Shown one piece after another: positions 14,755 to 23,807 of a stretch of 33,667 bases of DNA; positions within the stretch are counted from its first letter, which is position 1, and the number at the start of each line of letters is the position of its first letter. A program made the position numbers and the translations under genes. Under the pieces are notes generated by a model. That model saw only the letters and a program-made list of their open reading frames with translations. It was not told the origin of the DNA and did no database searches. The stretch spans positions 1 to 33,667 of the forward strand of contig JAAYMV010000020.1 of assembly GCA_012521185.1 (NCBI GenBank), in the 5' to 3' direction. The DNA comes from Bacillota bacterium (GTDB lineage Bacteria; Bacillota; Limnochordia; Darwinibacteriales; DTU012).

Positions 14755-15615
14755 TTATTGCTCCCTCCTCTCAGGCTTCTTTATCAACACAGTTACTTTA
14801 TAATAATCATCCTCTTCTTCCTCTTGATAATCAACTGTTAAACCACTAGCTTGTAAAGTACTAGTTAGCTCTTTAACACTATTGGTAAATAAGCGAATAT
14901 CTTTAAAAATCATTTTCCTAACGCTTTTACCTTTTAATTCTTCTCCTTTTGTAAGAAACTTAGCAATAAATTCCTCAGTTTGCCGAACATTTAACGACTG
15001 CTTTACCACAGTTTCAATGATCTCTAGCTGCTCTTCAGTAGACTCTAATTTTAACAATGCACGAGCATGTCTTTCAGTTAACATTTCCCGGGAAATTACT
15101 TCCCGCACCTGCTGATCCAAGCGCAGTAACCTTAAACGGTTAGCAATGCTGGATTGGCTTTTACCTAGCCTTTTAGCTAACTCATCTTGAGTTAAATTAA
15201 ACTCTTGCAGCAGTTTATTATAACCTTCAGCCTCCTCGAAAAAATGTAGATCGCGACGCTGAAGATTCTCAATCAAAGCCATTTCTGCTGTTAACCGATC
15301 ATCTAACTCTTTAACTATTGCCGGAACGGTCTCCCAGCCAAGTTTCTTACAAGCGCGCAAACGCCGCTCCCCTGCTACTAATTGATAGCCTCCCTCAGTT
15401 TTGCGCACCACTAATGGATGAAGTATTCCATGAGTCGCAATGGATTCAGCTAATTCATCTAATCCATGACTTTCAAATTCAACTCGAGGTTGAAATGGAT
15501 TAGGTTCAATCAATTCTATCGGCAATGATTGAACTTCCTCCTGCCACTGATGTTCCGTACTAGTATCGTTTTTGTTACTTCTTCCCATAGGCCGCAAAAT
15601 ATCCGTAAGCTTCAA
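14755..15615 (-). CDS. noc: Nucleoid occlusion protein Noc (ParB paralogue)
   Basis: Noc binds dispersed sites and the membrane to keep the division septum off the nucleoid. The 286-residue protein has the ParB fold with NPFQPRVEFESHGLDELAESI, GERRLRACKKLGW and ALIENLQRRDLHFFEEAEGY, then an HTH with GKSQSSIANRLRLL and TERHARALL. The C-terminus KDIRLFTNSVKELTSTLQASG..VDYQEEEEDDYYKVTVLI is typical of Noc, not Spo0J. The first dozen residues (MKLTDILRPMGR) could form the membrane-targeting helix. The start is TTG at 15615 with GAGGTGATGA. It lies upstream of parA and downstream of rsmG, as in Bacillus, and contains a perfect Noc-binding site. Confidence 0.93.
   Translation of the reverse strand: MKLTDILRPMGRSNKNDTSTEHQWQEEVQSLPIELIEPNPFQPRVEFESHGLDELAESIATHGILHPLVVRKTEGGYQLVAGERRLRACKKLGWETVPAIVKELDDRLTAEMALIENLQRRDLHFFEEAEGYNKLLQEFNLTQDELAKRLGKSQSSIANRLRLLRLDQQVREVISREMLTERHARALLKLESTEEQLEIIETVVKQSLNVRQTEEFIAKFLTKGEELKGKSVRKMIFKDIRLFTNSVKELTSTLQASGLTVDYQEEEEDDYYKVTVLIKKPERREQ
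15083..15096. promoter_or_regulatory. Noc-binding site (NBS) inside noc
   Basis: ATTTCCCGGGAAAT is a perfect 14-base palindrome, identical to the Bacillus subtilis Noc-binding consensus as I know it. It lies in the noc coding region over the codons for ISRE, just before the TERHAR motif. An exact match by chance in 33 kb is very unlikely. Confidence 0.75.
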
Positions 15616-15636
15616 AAAATCATCACCTCGAAATCT

Positions 15637-15642
15637 ATTATA
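15637..15642 (-). promoter_or_regulatory. -10 element of probable noc-parA-parB promoter
   Basis: TATAAT lies 22 bases before the noc start; no clear -35 is seen 17 bases upstream. It follows the terminator of the rsmG operon, so noc-parA-parB needs its own promoter here. Confidence 0.45.
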
Positions 15643-15710
15643 CGTTATTATTCGTTATTTCCCTTGTCCTTCCTTCCAGGAAATGATTTTCTTGCCATCT
15701 TTCGTATGAG

Positions 15711-15757
15711 AAAAACCGCTAAATGTCTAGCTTATGCTAGACCAATTAGCGGTTTTT
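15711..15757. terminator. Bidirectional terminator at the 3' end of rsmG
   Basis: A long stem (AAAAACCGCTAA with TTAGCGGTTTTT) encloses an inner stem (TCTAGC/GCTAGA). T-runs follow in both directions. The last rsmG codons and its stop (15732-15734) lie inside the hairpin. Confidence 0.85.
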
Positions 15758-16466
15758 TGTTCGGAATGCCTGCTTTTCTTGGATATTCTGCAGAAACATG
15801 AGACTTTTTATGAAAAACTAGAATGGAACGTTCACCCATCTCAAAGGGTAAAGAAAAGTGTGCTACACTAATCAGCTCTAAGCCAAGCTCTTTCATGGCA
15901 AACTTCGATTCACTTAGTTCTGCTTGAATATCGCCAGCTTTCATTGCAACAAAATGCCCATTAAGCTTAACAAAGGGTGAACAATACTCAATTAAAGTTG
16001 GTAAAGCAGCTACAGCCCGAGCAGTAACCCAGTCATAAGTCTCACGATGTTCAGAATCCCGTGCTAAATCTTCTGCCCGGTGATGTAAACAACTGACCCT
16101 TGCTAGTCCTAGCTTGTCTTTTACCAATTTCAGAAAATTTATTCTTTTGGCGAGAGAATCTAATAATGTAATTTCTGCCTCGGAGTAATAGCACGCCAAA
16201 ACTACACCTGGAAATCCAGCTCCAGTGCCAATATCAATCCCACGGCTGTTAAAGTTAATGCCTACTTTAGCTAACAACAAACAATCAACAAAATGCTTAA
16301 TTGCAAACTCTTCCATAGAGGTAATTCTAGTTAAATTCATAGTTTTATTAGTTTCCAAGACTAAATCAGCATAATCAAGTAATCTAGTTAGTTGAATCTC
16401 AGTCAAAGAAATCTCGGCTTGTTCACAGCCCTTAATTAACCACTCTTTTAATAAGTCTCTATCCAT
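15732..16466 (-). CDS. rsmG: 16S rRNA (guanine-N7) methyltransferase RsmG (GidB)
   Basis: Methylates N7 of G527 in 16S rRNA, a site linked to streptomycin sensitivity. The 244-residue protein has NLTRI, the SAM-binding DIGTGAGFPGVVLA (78-91), TLLDSLAKRINFLK and VTARAVAALPTLIEYC. ATG start with GGAGAG upstream, 8 bases after the mnmG1 stop. The C-terminal tail of about 20 residues (from SHVSAEYP) runs into the terminator hairpin and looks like an extension beyond the conserved domain. Confidence 0.95.
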   Translation of the reverse strand: MDRDLLKEWLIKGCEQAEISLTEIQLTRLLDYADLVLETNKTMNLTRITSMEEFAIKHFVDCLLLAKVGINFNSRGIDIGTGAGFPGVVLACYYSEAEITLLDSLAKRINFLKLVKDKLGLARVSCLHHRAEDLARDSEHRETYDWVTARAVAALPTLIEYCSPFVKLNGHFVAMKAGDIQAELSESKFAMKELGLELISVAHFSLPFEMGERSILVFHKKSHVSAEYPRKAGIPNKKPLIGLA

Positions 16467-16474
16467 AGACTCTC

Positions 16475-18349
16475 CTACTTTTCTTGTACTTTTTTCATCT
16501 GCTCAATATAAACCAGTAATACAGAAATATCAGCTGGACTTACTCCAGAAATTCTTGAAGCTTGTCCTAATGTTATTGGCTGCTGCTCAGACAGCTTTTC
16601 CACCGCTTCCCTTGATAACCCCTTAACTTGTTTATAATCAATAACAGGAAGTTTTAGATTTTCGGTTTTTCGGAACCGAGCGATAGCTTCTTCTTGTTTC
16701 TTCAAATATCCTTTATATTTAATACTAATTTCCACCTCTTTAATTACTTCAGGTGGTAAATCAGGTAATTCATCTAAGTGAGCTAAATCCTGATAGCCAA
16801 TTTCTGGGCGTCTTAATAATTCAGCCAGAGTAATTCCGTGTCGAATTTCAGTTGTACCAAGCTTTTGCAAAATTTCGTTAGTAGCCTGATTAGAACGTAA
16901 TTTAACATTTTCTAATCGTTCAATTTCTCCTTCAATGTTAGCCCATTTTTCCTGAAATTTGTCATATCTTTCTTGAGAAATTAAACCTAACTTATATCCT
17001 AAAGGAGTTAAGCGCTGATCAGCATTGTCAGCTCGTAAAAACAAGCGATATTCGGCTCGAGACGTCATAATCCGATAAGGCTCATTAGTACCCTTAATAA
17101 CTAAATCATCAATTAACACTCCAAGGTAAGCTTGAGAACGGTCAATGGTAAATAAATCTTTTCCATCAACATATAAAGCAGCATTAATTCCAGCAATTAG
17201 TCCTTGGCCAGCAGCTTCCTCATAACCTGAGCTACCATTAATTTGACCTGCAGAAAATAAACCTTTAATAGATTTAACTTGCAAATAAGTGTTCAATAGT
17301 CGTGGATCAAAACAGTCATACTCAATAGCATAGCCAGCACGCATAACCTCAACGTTTTCTAAACCAGGAATAGTACGTAAAAACTGGATCTGCACATCAA
17401 CCGGTAATGAAGTAGCTAAACCACTTAAATATCCTTCGGAAGTGTTCCAACCTTCAGGTTCTACAAAAACTTGATGGCCAGTCCGATCCGGGAATTGCAC
17501 TACTTTAGCTTCAATTGATGGACAATACCTTGGACCAGGTCCTGTAATTTGCCCACTATATAAGGCGGCTCGATGCAAGTTGTTCCGAATAATTTGATGG
17601 GTTTCTTCATTAGTATAGGTTAACCAACAAGGAACTTGTTTTATATTCAATTCTTTTGTTTCAAAGGAAAATCCGCCAATATTTTCATCTCCAGGTTGAA
17701 TAGTCATCTTGCTAAAATCTAAAGATCTTAAGTTAACCCGAGCTGGAGTACCTGTCTTAAAACGTACTAATGGCAAATACTTTTCTAAAGCTTTACCCAT
17801 TTCATTAGCTGGGCACTGCCCTTGTGGAGCTAATTGATAAGTTTCTTCGCCAATATGAATTACTGAACGCAAATAGGTTCCAGTAGCTAAAATAACTGTT
17901 TTACCTCTTACTTCTCTCGGACCAACTTTTACTCCTAAAACTGTATCATCTTTAACAATTAAGTCTGTGACAACGCCCTCTTTCAAATATAAATTAGGGG
18001 TATTTTCCAAAACCTGCTTCATATACCGCTGATATAACTTCCGATCTAATTGAGACCGAAGGGCTTGTACAGCAGGCCCTTTACTAGTATTTAACATCCG
18101 AATCTGCATCAGCGTTTGATCGATGGTTTTGGCCATTTGTCCGCCAAGAGCATCAATTTCTCGCACCAGGTTAGCTTTAGCGGGACCACCAATAGAAGGG
18201 TTACAAGGAAGTAAGGCAACATTATCTAAATTTAAAGTCAATAACAATACAACTTTACCCATCTTAGCAGCAGCCAAAGCAGCTTCAATGCCAGCATGTC
18301 CAGCACCAACAACAATTACATCATATTCCATGCCTTTAGGCTGATACAT
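16475..18349 (-). CDS. mnmG: tRNA uridine 5-carboxymethylaminomethyl modification enzyme MnmG, copy 1
   Basis: FAD enzyme that with MnmE adds the (carboxymethyl)aminomethyl group to U34 of certain tRNAs. The 624-residue copy has the FAD motif GAGHAG and both conserved cysteines ([24 protein letters not shown]). It also keeps [54 protein letters not shown] and the C-terminal KYKGYLKKQ and [21 protein letters not shown]. It resembles the Bacillus type and looks intact. The start is ATG 18349 with GGGGGAGAA; an internal ATG seven codons in is also possible. It overlaps the second mnmG by 14 bases. Confidence 0.93.
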   Translation of the reverse strand: MYQPKGMEYDVIVVGAGHAGIEAALAAAKMGKVVLLLTLNLDNVALLPCNPSIGGPAKANLVREIDALGGQMAKTIDQTLMQIRMLNTSKGPAVQALRSQLDRKLYQRYMKQVLENTPNLYLKEGVVTDLIVKDDTVLGVKVGPREVRGKTVILATGTYLRSVIHIGEETYQLAPQGQCPANEMGKALEKYLPLVRFKTGTPARVNLRSLDFSKMTIQPGDENIGGFSFETKELNIKQVPCWLTYTNEETHQIIRNNLHRAALYSGQITGPGPRYCPSIEAKVVQFPDRTGHQVFVEPEGWNTSEGYLSGLATSLPVDVQIQFLRTIPGLENVEVMRAGYAIEYDCFDPRLLNTYLQVKSIKGLFSAGQINGSSGYEEAAGQGLIAGINAALYVDGKDLFTIDRSQAYLGVLIDDLVIKGTNEPYRIMTSRAEYRLFLRADNADQRLTPLGYKLGLISQERYDKFQEKWANIEGEIERLENVKLRSNQATNEILQKLGTTEIRHGITLAELLRRPEIGYQDLAHLDELPDLPPEVIKEVEISIKYKGYLKKQEEAIARFRKTENLKLPVIDYKQVKGLSREAVEKLSEQQPITLGQASRISGVSPADISVLLVYIEQMKKVQEK

Positions 18350-20210
18350 CCTTATTCTCCCCCTTCAAAAGCACCATTAACACACCAATATCTCCAGGAG
18401 AAACACCTTGAATTCGAGCTGCTTGCCCTAAGGATGTTGGCTTGATGGTTTGCAATTTCTCTCTAGCTTCTAATCTTAATCCAGTTACTTTTTCGTAATC
18501 AAAGTCTTGTGGAATCTTAATAGCTTCTAACCTATTAAATTCTTCTACCTGTCTAACTTGGCGTTCAATATAACCTTTAAACTTACATTCAATTTCAACT
18601 TGTTCTATGATTTGAGGCTCCAAATCGGGCAAGGTAGTAAAATGTGCTAAATCAGCAAAGCTTAATTCTGGTCTTTGTAAGATCTCATGCAGGGTTACTG
18701 CTTTCTTTAGATCACCGGAACCAAGACTAATTAATTTTTCGCGTACTTCTTTAGTAGGTGAAACCTGGACACTTTCCAGCCAAGCTAAAGTTTCTTTAAT
18801 TTTGTTCTCTTTGTCAACAACCTTTTGGTAACGTTTTTGATCAATTAAACCAATTTTATAACCTAAGGGACGCAACCGCAAATCAGCATTATCTTGCCGT
18901 AATAACAAGCGATATTCGGCTCTAGAAGTAGTCATTCGATAGGGCTCATCAGTTCCTTTGGTTACTAAATCATCAATTAAAACCCCAATATAGCCTTGAG
19001 CCCGACTAATAATCACAGGTTCTCGACCTAAGATACTATGAGCTGCATTAATACCAGCAATAATACCCTGTGCCGCAGCCTCTTCATAACCAGAAGTGCC
19101 GTTAATTTGACCTGCTGAAAATAAACCGCTGATCAATTTCGATTCTAAAGTTGGCTTAACTTGCGATGGAATAATAAAATCGTATTCTACTGCATAGCCT
19201 ACTCGCATTATCTGGGCATTTTCTAAGCCTGGTATAGAACGAACTACCAATTTTTGCAAATGTTCCGGCATGGCGGTAGTTAAACCAAGACAATAAATTT
19301 CTTTAGTATATTCACCTTCAGGCTCCAAGAAAATTTGATGATCTAATTTGTCAGGAAAACGCAATACTTTCCGATCAATGGAAGGACAAAACCGCGGTCC
19401 TTTGCCAGAAACCGCTCCGGTTTTAATCGGTGAATGCTCTAAATTTTCTCTTACCACTCTAATAGTTTCATCAGTTGTCCGTGTGTACCAACAAGGCATT
19501 TGTTCCCGTTGATTTAATGGTGAATCAAATGAGAATCTAATTGGACGTTCAGAACCAGGCTGTTCCGTTAACTTAGTATAATCAACACTATCTGCATGAA
19601 CTCTAGGCGGAGTTGCAGTTTGAAAACGAGATAACTTAAAACCTAAATCACTTAAGTTTCTCGATAATTGATCCGCACTAGGCTCCCCTTCTCGTCCTCC
19701 TGGATAACGGGCATCACCAATTACAATCATACCACCTAAGAAAGTTCCTGTTGCCAAAATTACCCGTTCTCCTGGAATAATAACGCCGCTCTTGAGCTTT
19801 ACTCCCCGAACTTGTCCATCTTCAACCACTAATTCAGTAACTGTTCCTTGTCTAACATGTAAATTTTCTTGAGATTGTAATGTCAAACTCATAATAGCTG
19901 TATATTTTCGCTTATCAGCTTGAGCCCTTAAAGCATGTACAGCTGGACCCCGACTAAGATTTAGCATGCGAATATTTAAAAATGACTGATCAATCACTTT
20001 ACCCATTTCGCCGCCTAAAGCATCTATTTCCCTTACCAAGTGACTCTTAGCCGCTGGTCCACCAATTGCAGGATTACACGACAACTGAGCAATGGTATCT
20101 AGGTTCATAGTTATTATTAAGGTTTTACATCCTAAACGAGCAGCTGCTAATGCTGCCTCACAGCCCGCATGGCCTGCGCCAACTACTATCACTTGATAAT
20201 TACTACTCAT
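18336..20210 (-). CDS. mnmG: tRNA modification enzyme MnmG, copy 2 (divergent tandem paralogue)
   Basis: A second full-length MnmG of 624 residues directly upstream of copy 1. FAD motif GAGHAG, both cysteines ([27 protein letters not shown]), [18 protein letters not shown], the [18 protein letters not shown] block and the [10 protein letters not shown]-terminal domain are all present. It differs at FQTATPPRV (usually FKTGTP), has one extra residue in GPAAKSH and carries a GGREGEPS loop like the proteobacterial enzyme. By eye it is roughly half identical to copy 1, so not a recent duplication. I start it at ATG 20210 (AGGG upstream, 7 bases after mnmE); the frame is open to 20255 but would overlap mnmE. 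Confidence 0.9.
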   Translation of the reverse strand: MSSNYQVIVVGAGHAGCEAALAAARLGCKTLIITMNLDTIAQLSCNPAIGGPAAKSHLVREIDALGGEMGKVIDQSFLNIRMLNLSRGPAVHALRAQADKRKYTAIMSLTLQSQENLHVRQGTVTELVVEDGQVRGVKLKSGVIIPGERVILATGTFLGGMIVIGDARYPGGREGEPSADQLSRNLSDLGFKLSRFQTATPPRVHADSVDYTKLTEQPGSERPIRFSFDSPLNQREQMPCWYTRTTDETIRVVRENLEHSPIKTGAVSGKGPRFCPSIDRKVLRFPDKLDHQIFLEPEGEYTKEIYCLGLTTAMPEHLQKLVVRSIPGLENAQIMRVGYAVEYDFIIPSQVKPTLESKLISGLFSAGQINGTSGYEEAAAQGIIAGINAAHSILGREPVIISRAQGYIGVLIDDLVTKGTDEPYRMTTSRAEYRLLLRQDNADLRLRPLGYKIGLIDQKRYQKVVDKENKIKETLAWLESVQVSPTKEVREKLISLGSGDLKKAVTLHEILQRPELSFADLAHFTTLPDLEPQIIEQVEIECKFKGYIERQVRQVEEFNRLEAIKIPQDFDYEKVTGLRLEAREKLQTIKPTSLGQAARIQGVSPGDIGVLMVLLKGENKDVSA

Positions 20211-20217
20211 TTTTACC

Positions 20218-21588
20218 CTACTTTCCAATACAAAATTGTTCAAAGATCCGATCAATCATATTATCACGGACAGTTTCACCAGTAATTTCACCTAAGTGTT
20301 CTAAAGCGCCTTGCAAGCCAATAGCAATTAAGTCAACAGGTAGATTATTGCTTAAAGTTTCCTGAGCTTGCTCTAAATCAGCTAATGCCAATGATAATAA
20401 TTGTTTATGTCGACTGCGTGTAATAATTGCCCCTTCTTGTTTTTGTTGTACATAACCACTTTTGATCAATCCTATTATAGTGTCAATCACTGGGTCAAGA
20501 CTATCACGTACTAGGGAAGTCTTAACAATTTTGGCATCCTGTGGTAATACATCTATACTCCATTTCTCGGGCAAGTCAATCTTATTAACGATTAATACCC
20601 GTTGCTTTTTAGCGGTTTTCTCTAATAAAGAAAAATCATCCTCAGTCAATTCACTACTGGCATCTAATACATGCAAAACCAAATCCGCTTCATCAATTAA
20701 TTGAATTGCTCGTTCCACACCCATCTGTTCTACTAAATCATCAGATTCTCTAATGCCTGCTGTGTCCAATAAGCGAAGGGGAATCCCTTGCAAATTTAAA
20801 ACTTCCTCAATTACATCCCGTGTCGTACCAGGTATATCCGTTACTAAAGCCCGATTTTCATTTAATAATCGATTTAATAAACTGGATTTACCAACATTCG
20901 GTTTTCCAGTAATCACTGTTTTCAGACCTTCTCTTAAAACTTTACCACTATCAGCTGTAGCTAACAGCCTAGTAATATCCTGATGAATATCTGCTAATAT
21001 TTCCTTCATCTCTGAGTATTCTACATCTGGAATATCATCCTCAGGAAAATCAATTGAAGCTTCTATCCGAACAATAATATCATATAATTTTTCTCGCATT
21101 TCTTGAATGCGATTACTTAAACTGCCCTCTAACTGCTGAACCGCCAAATCTAAGCTTAATTCCGTTTTGGAACGAATTACATCTATAACTGCTTCTGCTT
21201 GCGATAAGTCAATTCGACCATTGAGAAATGCTCTTTTGGTAAATTCCCCTGGTTCAGCTAGACGTGCGCCATAAGATAACACTAAATCTAAGATTTTTTG
21301 AATGACCACTATACCACCATGGCATTGCAATTCTACAACGTCTTCGCCTGTATATGATTTAGGTTTTAACATTACTGCAGCTATTACTTCATCAACAACT
21401 TTTTGATCTCGATCAATAATCTTACCATAAGCCAAAGTATAAGTGGGCAAATTTTTTAACTTTTTATTTTGTTTAGCTCGAAAAACCTGATCTCCAATTT
21501 TTAAAGCATCAGGACCACTTAAACGAACTATGCCAATGCCGCCTTCACCTAAGGGTGTAGCAATAGCAGCTATTGTATCATTGTACAT
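20218..21588 (-). CDS. mnmE: tRNA modification GTPase MnmE (TrmE)
   Basis: GTPase partner of MnmG in wobble-uridine modification. The 456-residue protein has an N-terminal folate-binding domain (TIAAIATPLGEGGIGIVRLSGP), then EFTKRAFLNGRIDLSQAEAV. The G domain inserted in the helical domain has GKPNVGKSS at 228-236, DIPGTTRD, DTAGIR and NKID. It ends in the conserved FCIGK (452-456), whose cysteine belongs to the family signature. ATG start with GGTGGGAT. It heads the mnmE-mnmG2-mnmG1-rsmG segment, just after a weak hairpin that follows jag. Confidence 0.97.
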   Translation of the reverse strand: MYNDTIAAIATPLGEGGIGIVRLSGPDALKIGDQVFRAKQNKKLKNLPTYTLAYGKIIDRDQKVVDEVIAAVMLKPKSYTGEDVVELQCHGGIVVIQKILDLVLSYGARLAEPGEFTKRAFLNGRIDLSQAEAVIDVIRSKTELSLDLAVQQLEGSLSNRIQEMREKLYDIIVRIEASIDFPEDDIPDVEYSEMKEILADIHQDITRLLATADSGKVLREGLKTVITGKPNVGKSSLLNRLLNENRALVTDIPGTTRDVIEEVLNLQGIPLRLLDTAGIRESDDLVEQMGVERAIQLIDEADLVLHVLDASSELTEDDFSLLEKTAKKQRVLIVNKIDLPEKWSIDVLPQDAKIVKTSLVRDSLDPVIDTIIGLIKSGYVQQKQEGAIITRSRHKQLLSLALADLEQAQETLSNNLPVDLIAIGLQGALEHLGEITGETVRDNMIDRIFEQFCIGK

Positions 21589-21610
21589 ATCTATCCCACC
21601 ATTTCTAATC

Positions 21611-21641
21611 TTAAATAAAATAAGCGCACCAATGGCACGCT
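21611..21641 (-). terminator. Weak terminator or attenuator between jag and mnmE
   Basis: An 8-pair stem (AGCGTGCC with GGTGCGCT, two wobble pairs) is followed on the minus strand by TTATTTTATTT. It probably gives partial termination of the rpmH-to-jag transcript. Confidence 0.45.
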
Positions 21642-21647
21642 CATTAA

Positions 21648-22277
21648 CTATCTCTTAGGAACAATTATTACTCGACGATATGGATCCTTACCTTCGCTAT
21701 GCGTCTCTACACCACCAAAATCTTGTAATTCGCTATGAACAATCCTTCTCTCAAGAGCGTTCATCGGATCCAATGCTACTCGACGACCTGTTGATTCAGC
21801 TTTCGAGGCTAACCTTCTTGCTAAACTCCTTAGTGTTTGTTCACGGCGCTGACGATAAGCTTCAACGTCAATAATAACTCTAGCCCATTCGCCGCCTTCC
21901 CGATTCACAACCATACTTGTTAGAAATTGTAAAGCATCTAAAGTTTGTCCTCTTCGACCGATTAATAAACCTAATTGTTCACCTGTAATATTTACTTTGA
22001 TATTATCATCTTCAATAACAGTATCAATTTTTGCGTCTAATTTCATTAAATCAATTATATTAGTCACATATTCTTCAGCAATTCGAACTTTCCAAGTAAT
22101 ATTAGGCTTAATTGTTAAACAAACTTTAGCTTGTCTAGAACCAAGAATTCCAAGAAAGCCTTTGGTGCCTTCTTCAATAACTGAAATTTCTACTTCATCT
22201 CTAGTAACATCTAATTGTTTGAGACCTTCCTCGATTGCTTCTTCAACAGAGCGAGCAACAATCTCTACAGATTTCAT
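21648..22277 (-). CDS. jag: RNA-binding protein Jag (KhpB/EloR)
   Basis: A 209-residue protein with a Jag N-domain (residues 1-50: EIVARSVEEAIEEGLKQL, KGFLGILGSRQA), a KH domain (about 80-145, with GLLIGRRGQTLDALQFL) and an R3H domain (about 150-209, with ERRIVHSEL and the ending YRRVIIVPKR). KhpB binds RNA and affects cell elongation in some Firmicutes. Its ATG overlaps the yidC stop (ATGA) and its ribosome site AAGGAGGTC lies in yidC, so the two are coupled, as is usual for spoIIIJ-jag. Confidence 0.95.
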   Translation of the reverse strand: MKSVEIVARSVEEAIEEGLKQLDVTRDEVEISVIEEGTKGFLGILGSRQAKVCLTIKPNITWKVRIAEEYVTNIIDLMKLDAKIDTVIEDDNIKVNITGEQLGLLIGRRGQTLDALQFLTSMVVNREGGEWARVIIDVEAYRQRREQTLRSLARRLASKAESTGRRVALDPMNALERRIVHSELQDFGGVETHSEGKDPYRRVIIVPKR

Positions 22278-22945
22278 TTGGGTTGACCTCCTTGCGATGA
22301 TATAGGATACTTCCTAGAAATCAACGCTTGCTGTACAATACTAAATGCATTACTTATTACCCAATACAATACTAATCCTGTAGGGAAACTATAACTGAAA
22401 AGACCAATCATTACTGGCATCATAACCAACATGCTCTTTTGTGAAGGATCTGTTGCTGTTTGTTTTGTTTGCAAATAAGTGGTAAGAACAGCTAATGCTG
22501 GTAACAACAAATAAATAAGCCCTTGAACAGCACCCATAGCAGCAGCATCTTTCGCAGATAATGTCAGATCCCATAAACCAAGAAAAGTAACTGTTTCTGG
22601 CAAAGGAGTAATGCTCTGCAATGCTCGTAAAAATGCCCAAATAATTGGTAATTGAATCAGTAATGGTAAACATCCACCAAGAGGATTAATATCATGTTCG
22701 CGATATAATTTTATCATATGATTATTTAACTCTTGGGGATTATCTTTATATTTATTCTGAAGTTCTTGTAACTTAGGCTGTAATTCCCGCATTACTGCCA
22801 TACTTCTTGTTTGCTTTAACGTTAAAGGTACTAAGGCAAGTCTAACTAATAAAGTTACCAATATAATAGCAACACCATAACTCCCTGTTAAGGCTACTAT
22901 TTGATCAAGCATCCAAATTAAACCGTCAACTATAAATTGAAACAC
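22274..22945 (-). CDS. yidC: Membrane protein insertase YidC/SpoIIIJ (Oxa1 family)
   Basis: Inserts and folds membrane proteins, with or without SecYEG. The 223-residue protein has five hydrophobic segments, the catalytic-groove arginine in VTLLVRLALVPLT (Arg35), a cytoplasmic coiled hairpin (MRELQPKLQELQNKYKDNPQELN) and PLGGCLPLLIQLPIIWAF. It ends SFPTGLVLYWVISNAFSIVQQ. No lipobox signal peptide, unlike Bacillus SpoIIIJ but normal for clostridia. The start is GTG 22945 with AAGGGGGA. Only one homologue is visible here. Confidence 0.96.
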   Translation of the reverse strand: MFQFIVDGLIWMLDQIVALTGSYGVAIILVTLLVRLALVPLTLKQTRSMAVMRELQPKLQELQNKYKDNPQELNNHMIKLYREHDINPLGGCLPLLIQLPIIWAFLRALQSITPLPETVTFLGLWDLTLSAKDAAAMGAVQGLIYLLLPALAVLTTYLQTKQTATDPSQKSMLVMMPVMIGLFSYSFPTGLVLYWVISNAFSIVQQALISRKYPISSQGGQPK

Positions 22946-22968
22946 TAAGATATCCCCCTTGCGATAAT

Positions 22969-23190
22969 TTACGGAACAGGATCATATCCGCCCTTGTTCC
23001 AGGGATGACAACGAAATATTCGCATAATTCCAAACCAAAAGCCTTTTAAACCATGGCGCATTAATGCTTGCTTCATATACTCCGAGCATGTAGGTGAAAA
23101 CCGACATGTAGGAGGAAACAATGGAGAAATAAACTTTTGATACAACTTAATCAAGATTAAGGCGAATTTGATCATTATATTAAATGCCAT
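22969..23190 (-). CDS. yidD: Membrane protein insertion efficiency factor YidD
   Basis: A 73-residue protein with the YidD core: [30 protein letters not shown], then [17 protein letters not shown]. It is thought to assist YidC. The N-terminal amphipathic segment would bind the membrane. It lies between rnpA (6-base gap) and yidC (23 bases), the usual order. The start is ATG 23190, although its ribosome site (GGAG 15 bases upstream) is poorly spaced; ATG five codons later is possible. Confidence 0.95.
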   Translation of the reverse strand: MAFNIMIKFALILIKLYQKFISPLFPPTCRFSPTCSEYMKQALMRHGLKGFWFGIMRIFRCHPWNKGGYDPVP

Positions 23191-23196
23191 ATTCGC

Positions 23197-23526
23197 TTAT
23201 GTCATCTCCAATCCTTTAATTATCCGAGAAAGATCTTCTTTTAGCTGCCAATAACTAGCCTTACTAGAATTAGCTTTACAACCGATTACAATAAAGCAAT
23301 TCTCAGGGAGCTCATGATCCAGTGATCTAATAATTTCTCTTAGCTTCCTCTTAACTGCATTGCGGATTACAGCTTTACCTACCTTTTTACTGACTGAGAT
23401 TCCTACTTTAGTAACACTATTATCTTTAGGAAGAAGGTGTACAGCTAAATATTTTCCAAAGATCAATTGACCTTTTTGATATACTTCTCGGAAATCTTCC
23501 TGGCGCTTCAAGCTCCGATCTTTCAT
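23197..23526 (-). CDS. rnpA: Ribonuclease P protein component
   Basis: Protein subunit of RNase P, which trims the 5' ends of tRNAs. The 109-residue protein begins MKDRSLKRQEDFREVYQKGQ and has the diagnostic RNR motif in KAVIRNAVKRKLREIIR (about 52-68). ATG start with GGAGG upstream. It follows rpmH, as in nearly all bacteria. Confidence 0.97.
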   Translation of the reverse strand: MKDRSLKRQEDFREVYQKGQLIFGKYLAVHLLPKDNSVTKVGISVSKKVGKAVIRNAVKRKLREIIRSLDHELPENCFIVIGCKANSSKASYWQLKEDLSRIIKGLEMT

Positions 23527-23569
23527 TAATAATATCCTCCAGCTTCTGTCACCAGTGAAAACAGATATA

Positions 23570-23585
23570 GACCCGTTTCCGGGTC
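23570..23585 (-). other. GC hairpin between rpmH and rnpA
   Basis: GACCCG and CGGGTC enclose a four-base GAAA loop (minus-strand sense), a stable tetraloop. No T-run follows, so it is more likely an RNA-stability or processing element than a terminator, possibly adjusting the L34:RnpA ratio. Confidence 0.5.
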
Positions 23586-23591
23586 GTCAAT

Positions 23592-23726
23592 CTATGCACT
23601 TAGTCTTTTTCTACCTTTTCTACGTCGGTTCGCAATTACACGACGGCCACCTGGAGTACTCATTCTTTTTAAAAAGCCGTGGTTTTTCTTACGCTTACGT
23701 CTGTTTGGTTGAAATGTTCTTTTCAA
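23592..23726 (-). CDS. rpmH: 50S ribosomal protein L34
   Basis: A 44-residue, very basic protein reading [22 protein letters not shown], then [22 protein letters not shown]: an unmistakable L34. The start is TTG at 23726-23724, with GGAGGG 6 bases upstream. First gene of the long minus-strand operon rpmH-rnpA-yidD-yidC-jag. Confidence 0.97.
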   Translation of the reverse strand: MKRTFQPNRRKRKKNHGFLKRMSTPGGRRVIANRRRKGRKRLSA

Positions 23727-23777
23727 CTCCAGCCCTCCTTCCACTAATACCCAATCATATCTAGTCATACAATCTTT

Positions 23778-23807
23778 ATTTTAGCTGATCATAAAGACAT
23801 ATGTCAA
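23778..23807 (-). promoter_or_regulatory. Sigma-A promoter for rpmH operon
   Basis: Perfect -35 TTGACA (23807-23802), an 18-base spacer and -10 TAAAAT (23783-23778), about 50 bases before rpmH. Confidence 0.85.

Noticed and set aside
22389-22673. 94-codon frame on the same strand as yidC
   Set aside because: Alternative frame inside yidC; no ribosome site, and composition is that of a frame-shifted membrane protein.
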